DNA from: Voacanga thouarsii
Taxonomy: Eukaryota; Streptophyta; Magnoliopsida; Gentianales; Apocynaceae
DNA length: 64,000 nucleotides
Assembly: GCA_026120185.1 (NCBI GenBank)
Contig: JANUWF010001281.1
Span: 1,902,501 to 1,966,500, forward strand
Direction of reading: 5' to 3'
In this document: one piece after another, positions 49,045 through 60,210 of the stretch
How positions within the stretch are numbered: position 1 is the first letter of the stretch
How the letters are laid out: each line of letters begins with the position of its first letter
The notes under the pieces: model-generated
Told to the model about the DNA's origin: nothing
Seen by the model: the letters and a program-made list of their open reading frames with translations, nothing else
Databases searched by the model: none
Position numbers and translations under genes: made by a program

Positions 49045-49960
49045 TGTAAAACCCTACCCTAAAATAGCATGGGAACATGCATTGCATCATTTATGTGTAA
49101 ATATGATCTTAATTAATTTTAGTCTTATGTATGTTTGTGGAGCATTTTGATTGAATCGTTAGTACCTGATGACACCCTATTTCACTTAAAGGTCTTTAGG
49201 CTACAAATTTATTTTGGATAGATAAGTCATCATAAGGAGAGTTTAGGTTCAAGATTTAGATTTATGGAAATATTCATATGTTTTAAAGCATAAGAATTGT
49301 GGAGGTTTATTGGGTAGAGTATTGGAATTTTAGTTGAGTAATTAGAGTTCGAATTCTAGCTATATGAATATTAGGTAATTTGATTTAGTAGTTAATATAA
49401 AAAAATAATTATTTCCTATTTTGTTCCAAGAATAATATTCTTGAGTGGAAGGATTTCTTTTTGTCCCTTCCAAATTATTTTCCTAGTTGTCACTTACATT
49501 GTTTGGAGAAGAATAATTTTTCTTTAAATAAAATTGAAATCTTAATTTCCTTTTTCTCCTAATTCAAATTGAAATTCTTTCCTTATTTGGTTTTGGATCA
49601 ACCGGCCAAGGCATAGGGATAATTCCCTAATTTCTTTTCAAATTTAGGAACAAAATATACTATGTGGAAAACCTACCAAGGCTGGAATTATTCTTTCCAT
49701 CCCATGGATTTCGAGATTTTGAATCTTAAGGGAAAAACAAATATCTTTTTCCTCCTAAATTTATTTACTTACCAATTCTTTTCCTTTGTTACATACTAGT
49801 TCCCATATTAAGTTAGGCAGACTGTCCTTCCTACCATCCTTAGTATAGCTTTAATTCCATATGTTCCTCTTCAATTTCAGTGACAAGTGTGTGATAATTA
49901 TTTCTTCTAGAGCTAGATTTCTTCACCCTCAAGATGTCCGAAATTAAGGAACTCCAGCAT
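49045..49960 (+). mobile_element. LTR fragment I (relative of LTRs A and B), 3' part missing
   Basis: TGTAAAACCCTACCCTAAAA resembles the start of LTR B (TGTAAAACCCCACC type), followed by GGGAACATGCATTGCATC and a tRNA-like box pair at the same depth as in families A and B. Further sequence is diverged. The fragment ends where a CACTA-like terminus starts (about 49965). No coding content. Confidence 0.6.
49303..49356 (+). promoter_or_regulatory. tRNA-like A box / B box pair in LTR fragment I
   Basis: AGGTTTATTGG (49303-49313) is a decayed A box. AGTTCGAATTC (49346-49356) is a B box with two mismatches. Start-to-start spacing is 43 nt and the pair begins 258 bp into the LTR. Confidence 0.45.
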
Positions 49961-49964
49961 GATT

Positions 49965-50260
49965 CATTACCAAAAAAAAAAAAAAAAAAAAGTGACTTTT
50001 GGCAACGCTTTTATTTGCAACATAGCAAAATCTATGGTGAAAGCTCGATTTTTACCACAATTGTGAATTCCGTGGCATATAAACCTTTTTTTGTAACACT
50101 ATATTTTGTTACGGCTATGTTTTTGCAGGTAAAAGTTACTTTTTACCACAAATTTAAAAATTTTGTGGGTAAAAATACTTTTTTGTCACAGAAATTTAAA
50201 ATTGTGGGTAAATAGATTTTATTACCCACAGTTTTACTAAGCTGTGGAAAATGCATATTT
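49965..50260 (+). mobile_element. CACTA-like left end
   Basis: TTACCAAAAAA and a poly-A run lead to GTGACTTTTGGCAACGC, which resembles the end at 61101 (TTACTACAAAAAAATT, then AACTTTTGGCAACAC). Subterminal units with GTGGTAAA, TACCACA and TTACCCACAG alternate strands. The terminal CACTA is decayed. The ORF 49934-50215 is formed by these repeats. Confidence 0.5.
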
Positions 50261-50439
50261 TTTCTTATTTTATCAAATATTAAAAAATGTCAACATCAAA
50301 TGGAAGTTTTCATTAAATACCATGGTTGAGGTAATTTTATATATTCAAGTGGTTATGTGCTCAAATCTTGATATTACTATTTTATTAATTTTTATATAGT
50401 TTTTTGGACCAATTGCCTTTTTTTTTTTTGAATATTTTT

Positions 50440-52440
50440 CTAGATATTATACTAGATTATGCACTAAAATATATCCGATTACCTTTAAATTTTGTCATAA
50501 CACTTTTTTAGTAATTTTAACAAATATAATGGTTGGATCCTTAATTTGATACGCATATCTTTATAAATGCGTTATATTTTTGTAGACATTATTCTAGATT
50601 ATGGCCAAAATATATCCAATTACCTTCAAATTTTGTCATAACACTTTTCTTAGTAATTTTAACAAATTTAACCATTTGATTGTTAATTTAATACTCCTAT
50701 CTTTCTAATTGAGCTAGATTTTGGATTTTTTTTTTTTGTAGACATTATTCTAGATTATGGCCAAAATATATTCGATTACCTTCAAATTTTCTCATAACAC
50801 TTTTCACAGCAATTTTAACAAACCTAACCATTTGATCGTTAATTTGATACGCCTGTCTTTGTAAATGCATTAGGTTTTGGATATTTTTTAGATATTATGC
50901 TAGATTATGTACAAAAAAATATCTGTTTACCTTCAAATTTTGTTATAACACGTTTCTTTGTAATTTGAACAAATCTAACGGTTGGATCATTAATTTGATA
51001 TTCCTATTTTTGTAAATGCATTACGATTTGGATATTTTTCTAGATATTATACTAGATTAAGTGTCAAAATATATCCGATTATTTTCAAATTTTGTCATAA
51101 CACTTTTATTAGTGATATAAATAAATTTAACGGTTTGATCATTAATTTGATATGCCTGTCTTTGTAAATAAGTTAGATTTTGGATATTCTTTTAGATATT
51201 ATGCTAGATTATGTACGAAAAAATATCCATTTACCTTCAAATTTTGTCATAATACTTTTTTTTAGTAATTTTAACAAATTTAATGGTTGAATCATTAATT
51301 TGATGCATTTATCTTTGTAAATGTGTTAGGATTTTGATATTTTTCTAGATATTATACTACATTAAGTGCCAAAATATATCCGATTATCTTTAAATTTTGT
51401 CATAACACTTTTTTTAGAGATTTAAACAAATATAATGGTTGGATCATTAATTTGATACGCATATCTTTATAAAATGAGTTAGGTTTTTTATATTTTTCTA
51501 GATATTATGCTAGATTATGTACCAAAATATATCCGATTACCTTTAAAGTTTTCCATAACACTTTTCTTAGTGATTTTAACAAATTTAATGGTTAGATCAT
51601 TAATTTGACATGCCTATCTTTGAACATATGTTAGGATTTAGATATTTTTTTTAGATATTATGCTAGATTATGTACCAAAATATATCTGATTACTTTTAAA
51701 CTTTTCATAACACTTTCTTTTAGTAATTTTAAGAAATACAATGGTTGGATCGTTAATTTGATATGCTTATCTTCAAAAATGTGTAGGGATTTGGATATTT
51801 TTTCTAGATATTATGCTAGATTAAGTGCCAAAATATATCTGATTACCTTCAAATTTTGTCATAACACTTTTTTTAGTGATTTAAACAAATATAACAGTTG
51901 GATCATTAATTTGATATGCATATCTTTGTAAATGAGTTAGGTTTTTTATATTTTTCTAGATATTATGCTAGATTATGACCAAAATATATCCAATTACCTT
52001 TAAAGTTTTGTATAGCACTTTTCTTAGTGATTTTAACAAATCTAACGGTTGGATCGTTAATTTGATATGACTATCTTTGTAAGTGTGTTAGGTTTTGGAT
52101 ATTTTTTTAGATATTATGCTAGATTATGTACCAAAATATATCTGATTATCTTCAAAAATTTTTATGACACTTTTTTTTGTGTTTTTAACAAATACGACGG
52201 TTGGATCGTTAATTTGATATGCCTATCTTCAAAAATGTGTTAGGATTTGGATATTTTTCTAGATATTATGCTAGATTAAGTGCCAAAATATATTCGATTA
52301 CCGTCAAATTTTGTCATAACACTTTTTTTAGTAATTTTTACAAATCTAAGAGTTGAATTATTAATTTGATATGCTTATCTTTTTAAATGCGTTAGATTTT
52401 TATATTTTTCTAGATATTATAATAGATTATGGTAGGAGAA
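50440..52440 (+). repeat. Tandem array 2, ~155-bp unit
   Basis: About thirteen units of the array 1 family: TAATGGTTGGATC, ATTAATTTGATACGCATATC, TTAGATATTATGCTAGATTA, CCAAAATATATCCGATTACC and TTTTGTCATAACACTTTT. Spacing is about 150-160 bp. Units here resemble one another more than those of array 1 (for example a shared TTTTTCTAGATATTATGCTA block). No coding potential. Confidence 0.93.
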
Positions 52441-53030
52441 GGGGAGAAAGATCTATATTTTAGTTATATGACTACAGTAGAAGATAAATATTATTTAGCT
52501 CATTGATATATTATCATATTATTTAATTAAATAAAAAAAGTAATATTTATCAACAATTCTTATGTTAATTTTTTTTTATAGTATAAGATTCCTTTATGAT
52601 TTTTTTTAAATATAAATTAGATACTTTGTTTATTTAAGTCTATTTTATTATTCTCACCATTTTTATATTTTTCTTAATGAAAAATAATTCTCTTTTTTTT
52701 TTTACCAATTTTTGGAGAACAAAAAATATTTAAGGGCTTTGATCTGATATAAGGTTTATTAGTTTTTTTATTTTTTTATGATTTTAGATGTTTAAAAACA
52801 TAGTTAATATTTAGAATTGATAGTATTTAGGAGATCTATTAATTAAACTTTACAACTATTAGTTTGAATTTTTTTTTAGAAGAAAAAATTAATTAGATTC
52901 GATAATGCTAAGAAATTTGTTTTGCTTATGAAATTAATTAGATATCTTTGCAAAAAAATTCAAAACTTCTTAAGTAATGTGAAATTTTATTTTATAATAA
53001 AAATAGGATAAAATACCATCTGAAATTGGA
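52441..53030. other. AT-rich spacer, nothing recognised
   Basis: Poly-T and poly-A runs with no repeat unit or domain visible. Confidence 0.6.
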
Positions 53031-53034
53031 ATGA

Positions 53035-54150
53035 CTTTACTTTACTTGGCTTCATTTTCCTTGCCACGCACCTGTGCAACCTTTCCGACAACACTCACTC
53101 CCGCCAACCGCTGAACCCTTGCCTCCAATCTCTCAAAAATCCGCCCGTCTCTAACCAAATCAGGCGTCAACCTTCTACTTGGGTGGTTCGAAAAGTTCCT
53201 TTGCTCTTCCTTATTGAAGGTAAGATCTTTTGTCTTTCAGCAATTTGTCTGCATTTTTGAAGAGGTAAACAAATGTGTGGTTTGCAGTATCAAGCTTATC
53301 ACTAAGATTTTCTAGGTACCCATCTCTGCTTTTTGTCTGGGTGTTGAAAAAAAGTTAAAATTGCTATTAGAATCGACAATGTGGGTCTTGATTACAGGCT
53401 GAAAATGTACCTTTTAGATTTACCGATTCTCATTTGTTCTTGTTATTTGGGTCATGATGAATGTCTGGTTCATGGGCTTGACTTAAGGGACCTTCTTCAT
53501 AATCTAGTTTTTGTTAAGATATTCTATTATATATGTTGTTTGAAATGGCCTCTTCAATGAGTTTAGTGTTCTGTAGGTGAACTGTTATAGACTATGATTT
53601 TGTGAATTGACTGATCTTGTGCGAAGGAATCTGGGTTCCTTGTTGGTTATCTTACTGATCTTCAAAGCTGGTTTTTTTTTTTTTTTTTTTTGCAATTTAG
53701 AAATGTTTCAATACATTGTGCATTTTTATGAATGCTAAGGTCACTTTTTTTCTGTTATTATGCTAGGTAAGTTTGTGTTTCAGCTTTGTTTGAAAGCATG
53801 TATTCTAAATTAGATGCCAATTTCTTAGATTATTAAAAATGGGTTTTGTCAATGCTTATACTTTAAAGTATGAACCCTTTGTTTATTCTAGGTGCATTTT
53901 ATTTCGTGTAATTAGGGAAGGGGTAAATATATGTAAAAGATGTTAAGAGGTGAAGGTTCATTCGAGATAACTGAGTTGACTATTAATCTATGTCACATTG
54001 TATATATATTGGAAAATCATAGTAGTCTTGGTACTTCGTTATGTTTCATTTTGTTTTTCTTTTTGTGTGGCATTTGCTTAATATCTCTCCATCTAATGCT
54101 TTTGACAAATGTTGGTAGGATTGTAGGTGGATATAGTTAAATGTATCAAT
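53035..54150 (+). other. GC-richer segment with splice-like signals, unidentified
   Basis: About 190 bp (53035-53225) are markedly richer in C and G than the surroundings, then ATTGAAGGTAAGATC gives a strong 5' splice-site match, followed by T-rich intron-like DNA with GTTTGCAG and TGATTACAG acceptor-like sites. This looks like the 5' untranslated exon and first intron of a host gene, possibly captured by a transposon. No coding domain confirms it. The ORF 53940-54140 is not recognised. Confidence 0.35.
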
Positions 54151-54153
54151 ATA

Positions 54154-54939
54154 CTAAGAAAGGGCTTCTACCTTATGGTTAGTAAAGGTGTACATAGCAT
54201 AGCGGTAATGATCACAAAACTTACAATCTCTACGAGACTCATCACCTTTCCAATACAGCATACATCCATTCATGCATACATCAATTTTTTGTACAGGTAA
54301 TCCGAGGCCATATACCAATTTCTTCATGTCATAAAAGTCATTGGGAATCTTATTTCTATCGAGGGCTATCTCTTGCATTAGCTGCACTACTTGGTTAAAA
54401 CATTTCTCAGACATGTTATATTCTGACATTATATTCAATAACCGAGACCCAAGTGAAAGTTGTGAATGGCTCATGCACCTTTCCCATATCGGGGTTTCAG
54501 CAGCTCGCAACATATCGTAGAACTTCTCTGCTTCTTTATTTGGAGGCTCATCTACAAAATCGTTAGATGTCCTATAATTATCAAACTCCGGCCCTACAAC
54601 ATCTAAAACTATTTCACGAAATGGGTTGCTTGATTCATTTTCATTGGTCACAACCCTTGATGTCAAGGTTGACTGTCCCAAAGCTGTACTATACGGTTCA
54701 CCGTGACATATCCACCAATAGTAGTTACTAACAAATCCAAACTTAAAGAGATGAATTTCCACTTCGGGTGGAGACTGGTACGTCCTATTTTGACACTTTG
54801 AACACGGACATCAAATTGTAGATGATACAACATTCGAAATAGCAAAAATCAGAAATTCTTTAACTTCTCGCTCAAAGTCAACAGTAATACCCCTTATATC
54901 TTGGACATGCCTTTTATACATCCAACTTCGATCATCCAT
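54154..54939 (-). pseudogene. CACTA transposase N-terminal fragment (Transpos_assoc plus Tnp2 start)
   Basis: ATG at 54939 gives MDDRSWMYKRHVQDIRGITV, then FEREVKEFLIFAISN, one TGA, then CPCSKCQNRTY, VEIHLFKFGFVSNYYWWICH and GEP. This is the transposase-associated domain of plant CACTA (En/Spm) elements (RsWMY, FL.FA, CPC.kC, H...GF...Y..W..HGE). The 202-codon frame goes on through a Glu/Asp-rich linker to LVYGLGLPVQKIDVCMNGCM, LYWKGDESRRDCKFCDHYRY, the opening of the Tnp2 domain, and ends at TGA 54154. The catalytic DDE part is missing. Confidence 0.9.
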
Positions 54940-54989
54940 CTAAAATCAACAATACAAACAAGGGAGTTAAAGAGTACTAAAAACTCAAT

Positions 54990-55970
54990 AACATTATTAA
55001 TAGAAAATTTAATAGTACTAAAAACTTTTTAGTACTATGAATTCGTTTATTAAAGTAACAACATTTTAATATTATTAGTAAAAAAGTTTATTAAACTAAA
55101 GACTCTTTAATATTTTTAAATAGTTTATTAATGGGAAAATTTATTAAACTACAAACTAATTAATACTATTAATTAGTTTATTACAACAAAAACTTTTGAA
55201 TATTATTAATAGCAAAGTTTATTAAACTTAAAACTAATTAATACTATTAATTAGTTTATTAAAATAAAATATTATTAATATTATTAATACACAAATTTAT
55301 TAAATAAAAACTATTTAATACTATTAATTAGTTTATGAAAATAAATAACTTTTAATTTATTAATAGAAAAGTTTAGTAAATTAAAAACTTTTTAATACCA
55401 TTAAAAAGTTTATTAAAATAAAATTTTTTATTTTTTATTAATAGAAAGGTTTATTAAATAAAAACTTTTTAATACTATTCAGTAGTTTATTACAACAAAA
55501 ACCTTGGAATATTATTAATAGCAAAGTTTATTAAAGTTAAAACTAATTAATACTATTAATTAGTTTATTAAAATAAAATATTTTGTTTATATTATTAATA
55601 CACAAATTTATTAAACAAAAACTATTTAATACTATTACTTAGTTTATTAAAATAAATAACTTTGAGTTTATTAATAGAAAAGTTTAGTAAACTAAAAACT
55701 TTTTAATACCATTAAAAATTTTATTAAAATAAAAACTTTTATTTATTATTAATAGAAAGGTTTATTAAATTAAAACTTTTTAATATTATTAAGTACTTAT
55801 TACAACAAAAATCTTTGAATATTTTAATTGAAAAGTGTATTAAATTTAAAACTTTTTAACACTATTAATTTGTTTATTATTAATAAAATTTTATTAATAT
55901 TATTAATTGAAAAGTTAATTAACTAAAAAATTTTAATATTATTAAGTAGTTTATTAAAAATTAAATTCAA
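54990..55970 (-). repeat. AT-rich degenerate minisatellite upstream of the transposase fragment
   Basis: Units built from AATACTATTAATTAGTTTAT, TAAAATAAA and TTATTAATAGAAAAGTTTAT recur about ten times with a spacing of 90-150 bp. No coding potential. It may be the 5' leader of the CACTA element. Confidence 0.8.
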
Positions 55971-56640
55971 AAAAAAAATTCGGCAGAATCTCCCCTTAAA
56001 AATGGACGTTTTCTAGGCACTAAGCCACCACAAGACACTAAACAAATCCAACCAAAATCCACAATATATCCCAAACACTAAACACTAGCTCCTACTTAAT
56101 TGTAATCTCCTCCAACAAATCCAACCAATCCAAACATTACTGTAATTCAAACCATAATTATATACATTATATATAAACCCTATAATTCAAAGCATAACTA
56201 TAATCCAAAAGCAGTATTCAAAGCATAAATATACATTATATATAAACACTATAATTCAAAGCATAACTATAATCCAACCAATACATTGGAAACAAAGCAT
56301 TTAATTAATTTATATACATTATATATACAATACTCATATAATTAAATTTCTTGAATTTATATACATATAATCCAACAAATACATTGGAAACAAATCATGT
56401 AATTAATTTATATACATTATATGTACAATATTCATATAATTAAATTTCTTGAATTTATATACATTACAATGCCATTGTATATATACAATATATACAGTAA
56501 TAATTTAGAAATCTAAAAAAAAAAAATCTCTATTGAAACAAACATTAATTCACTAAAAATATGAAAATTAAATTTCAACCATTGAAATAACACAATCAAT
56601 ATTTAATTACTATTGGAATGGAAAAAAATTAAAAAAAAAC
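55971..56640. repeat. AT-rich region with a 98-bp direct repeat
   Basis: A segment starting ATACATTGGAAACAAAGCAT at 56281 returns at 56379 (98-bp offset) with few changes, up to about 56468. A shorter AATTCAAAGCATAACTATAA repeat lies near 56190-56270. Nothing else is recognised. Confidence 0.75.
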
Positions 56641-56901
56641 TTGAAAATTGAACTGCTGGCGGAGCGGCGGCGACTGGAGAAGGACGAAGTGGTGGCGACG
56701 TGGCAAGATGGGTCTCACTACTCTGGCGGAGGGGAGGGAAAGGAAGGGAGAAGAGAGGGAAGAGAGTATAAGAAAGAAAGGATAAAGGAAGAAGAGGGGA
56801 GCTCGATTCTGATCCCTAGCGGGGAGGGGATAAGTTGCCGGCGCAAAGAAGAAAAGAGGAAGAAAAGAGAAAATGAAGAAAAAGGACCCGATTCTAACTA
56901 G
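56641..56901 (+). other. Purine-rich 86-codon open frame, doubtful
   Basis: The frame from 56641 encodes a Lys/Arg/Glu/Gly-rich sequence (starts MKIELLAERRRLEKDEVVAT). The strand is almost all A and G from 56740 to 56890, which explains the open frame and composition. It directly adjoins CACTA-like subterminal repeats at 56905. I see no domain. On the minus strand the region is pyrimidine-rich, as in a 5' leader. I do not think it is a real gene. Confidence 0.3.
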
Positions 56902-56904
56902 GTA

Positions 56905-57265
56905 TTTAATTTAGCGACGGCCACGATGCCGTTGCTAAGCCCTCGCAAATAGTGAGGGTTTAGTGACGACAAATAGACCCTAGCAAAATTCCGTGTTCAT
57001 CGTTAAACTCTCGCTGATTCAGAGGGTTTAGTGAGAAGTTAGCAATGGTTATTAAAAGCCATCGCTACACCCTCGCTAATAGATAGCGTTTAAAGACGGC
57101 TTTTAAACTTTTCTTGAATTCTTGGAGGCAAATTTTTTAGGGAATAATGTGAAAATGCTGTAGTAAAGCCGTCGCAAAATGCTAGGGTGTAACTATGGTG
57201 TTTAAATTTTTTCAAGAACAAGATGAAGGCTGTAGCTAAGCCGTCGCAAATTGCTAGGGCATAGC
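56905..57265 (-). repeat. CACTA-type subterminal repeats, inner block
   Basis: Repeats such as TTTAGCGACGGCCACG, GCTAAGCCCTCGCAAA, TGAGGGTTTAGTGACGAC and GCCGTCGCAAAATGCTAGGG occur in alternating orientation. They share the GCGACGGC, GTCGC and GCTAGGG words with the outer block at 58245-59112. Confidence 0.75.
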
Positions 57266-57269
57266 TACA

Positions 57270-57889
57270 ACCCATACTCTTTTTTTTCTAAATTGAAATT
57301 TCTTTGACTACCAAATATGTGTCTAATTATATATTTAACAATATCCTTAAATTTTTTTTAATCATATGTCTATCTTAATATTTAATTGAGATATGTAATA
57401 ACATATATAATAGTTAGTATATTAAATTTAGTGATATAGTATATCAATATATTGATATATTAGCAGTTATAATTTTATGTGCATACATGTGTATAAGTAA
57501 TACATATTGATATTGTATACATGTTATATGTTATACAGTAGTTATTAACACATTCAAATTTATCTTCGTATGTCTATTTCAATGCCTAATTAAGATTTCC
57601 TTCACTGTAGTTATATAGTATATGAATGTGTTGATACAGTATATTGTACATATGCATATATGTATATTTGCTATATGCATATATAGAAATTACACATTAG
57701 CGATTATATACATTAGATAACATTTATACAATCATATACATTATTTGTGCATATATATACATTATATAACATACATAACTTATGTAACATAAGTTATATG
57801 GAATGTATATACATCATATATTTCATTATATAACATATGTTTATATGTATACATTATACAACATATATAATGTATATATAATATGTGTT

Positions 57890-57930
<41 letters not shown>

Positions 57931-58240
57931 GTTTTATATATATAATCACTAATGTACAACATATATAATGAATATACATATATGTATATACAACTATAAC
58001 TATTCCTATATCAATATATCTACATACTATTTACTATATGGATAGATTGAATCTCTATATATTCTAATCAGTTAGAAACAACCACATTGACATATATATT
58101 ATTATTCAATATTTCAACCATGCACTAAGATGGATACATGATGGCTAAATTGAACGATATTTTCAAATACGTAATTAGATACAAATCTAGAAGTAAAATT
58201 TAATTGAAAATTTATTGTTTTTATTTTTTAGTAAAATTTA
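57270..58240. other. AT-rich spacer with TA microsatellite
   Basis: ATATGTATATACAT-type sequence throughout, with a pure TA run at about 57893-57924. No gene seen. Confidence 0.8.
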
Positions 58241-58244
58241 TTGA

Positions 58245-59112
58245 AAAAATTTATAAAGCGGTAGCTAAACCCTAGCAATTTGCTAGGGTTTAGCTATGAC
58301 TTTATATTCGATGGGTGAAAAGTTATTAGCTCCATCGCTAAACCCTAGCTAGATAAGAGGGCTTAGCGATGGAATATTTGTTTTCATTTTTCACCAAATT
58401 TTACTGTGAAAATTTATAAAGCCGTAGCTAAACCCTCTCAAATTGCTAGGGTTTAGCTACAACATTTTGACATTTAATTCGGTGACGAAAAAATTTACAA
58501 ATCTATAGGTAAACCCTAGATAGTTGCGAGGGCTTTGCAACGGCATATTTGTTTTCATTTTTACTAAAAATTTATAAAGTCGTAGCTAAACCCTAGCAAT
58601 TTGCTATGGTTTAGCTACAACATCTGGACATTTATCATGGAAATATTTATAACTCCATAGCTAAAGTCTAGCTAGTTGCGAGGGCTTAGCGACAGAAATT
58701 TATTTTCATTTTTCACTAAAATTTTTTGAAAAAATTTTCTATAACTGTAGCTAAATTGCAGCAATTAGAGAGGTTTTTTTTTTTCCGTATCTAAATTCTC
58801 TCTATCAAAAAGGGTTTATCTATGGATCCTTAATTTTATATTTCAACAAAAATTTGATAAGAACAATTTATAGGGTTGTAGCTAAATCCTAGCAATCCGC
58901 GATGGTTTAGTATGAAATTTAGCAAAGGAGTTATCTGCCCTCTTCAAACCATCGCAGAATTGTTACCCTCACAATGCCATCGCTAATTCCGAGGGTATAG
59001 CTACGGATGGTCAACTCATCGGTAAATTGTCCCTTCTTTTACTTGCCCTTGCAAAATGCTCACAAATTAGAGACGGCATACTGGCCGTCGCTAAATGATT
59101 GTTTTCTTAGTG
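58245..59112 (-). mobile_element. CACTA terminus with hairpin-forming subterminal repeats
   Basis: On the minus strand the end reads CACTAAGAAAACAATCATTT, then AGCGACGGCC: a CACTA terminal repeat with typical GCGACGG subterminal sequence. Inward lie three to four units (about 150-175 bp) of AATTTATAAAGCCGTAGCTA, AACCCTAGCAA and its inverse. The best copy, 58262-58296, is a perfect 17-nt inverted repeat (TAGCTAAACCCTAGCAA) with a one-base loop. This is probably the 5' end of the element carrying the transposase fragment at 54154-54939, which faces the same way. No partner end was found. Confidence 0.7.
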
Positions 59113-60205
59113 AGCTAAAGAACAGCATTAAAAACAACACTAAAGCCCACTTCCCGCAATTAAGCAATTCATTCATAATTGTGCCACATCAATCCTTCAA
59201 TGCGTGCTACCGTAAGGCCTTAGTTTTACTCACAATTAAACAATTTACTCAACCCACAAAATACAAGAGTATAAGGCTTACCAAAAAAAAAAAAAAAAAA
59301 GTGGACGTGGGGTTCTTCGATGAATAATGGTGGTCTTGGCCAACATTGGGGAGATCCAGCTATGCTACTGAGGAATTTCGGTGCTGCACAACCAGCCTTG
59401 AAGCCGTTAGGATGGTGGTGGTGAAGTAATAAACTCCTTTCTGAAAATGAGGGTGCAATGACAAGAAGATCCAATATTCATAGAGTGCTTTGGTTGTTTG
59501 ATAGGAAAGGAAGAGTAGATTTTTTGTGCTTGATGGTTAGCAAAAGAAAGGAAAGTGTTCGGTTTTGATGAGATGATTGGGGAGTTATTTAGGGAAGAAA
59601 CCCGAGAGTAAGTGTGTGATGTGTTATAGCTATGGAGGAGAAAAGATAGAGGGATAAGTACTGAATGATTTCAACTTTGGTGCAGGGAAAGGGTGGGTTT
59701 TTTGGCTCCTTGGAAAAGCATAAAGAGAATGAGGTTCTGTTCACAGTGTTGTTGGAATTTAGAGGGGGGAAAAAATGCCTTGGTTTTAGTAGCCAAAGGG
59801 TGAGAAGAACGTGCTGCTTATTTTTTTGCGAGGTGAGCATTTTTCCTCTATTCTTTTAGTTGTGTTGGCTTGAAAGAGGAGGCTGAAGCTTGCTATTGCT
59901 GTATGTGTCCAGGCAGTTGATTCGTGTGTGCTGAAGGGAAAAGGCTTGGCTGACTTCATGCCGTGGGTGTGGTGTTTTCGCACAAATAGGAGGGAATGGA
60001 AGCAGAGAAGGCTTTGGTTTCGATGTATGAGGAAGTTTCCATGGCTAGATGGATTAATAGCTGGCTAGGAGTTTTTCTACTTAATTACCTTTCTAGCTTT
60101 TGGCCCTCACACACAAGGAGAGTGAGAGTTGTGAACTATTTTGCTGATCGAAATTTTGGAAACCAAAAGCTCTCAATTGCACTAAATGATTAATAGAGAA
60201 ATGGG
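59113..60205. other. Unassigned segment, no confident gene
   Basis: GC content is higher than in the neighbours from 59300 to 60130. Several short overlapping frames on both strands (for example 59474-59226 and 59840-59589 minus, 59996-60193 plus) show no domain and no codon pattern I trust. A poly-A run at 59282-59300 may be the tail of a retroposed sequence. Nothing more can be supported. Confidence 0.5.
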
Positions 60206-60210
60206 GTGAT

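Noticed and set aside
56641..56901. 86-codon Lys/Glu-rich ORF considered as a host gene.
   Set aside because: Composition follows from a purine tract next to CACTA repeats; no domain, no splice context.
58262..58620. AAACCCTAG words considered as interstitial telomere repeats.
   Set aside because: They are spaced single words inside inverted repeats, not TTTAGGG tandem copies.
59226..60193. Several short ORFs considered as a host gene near 59.3-60.2 kb.
   Set aside because: Overlapping frames on both strands, no domain, no consistent exon structure; kept only as an unassigned segment.
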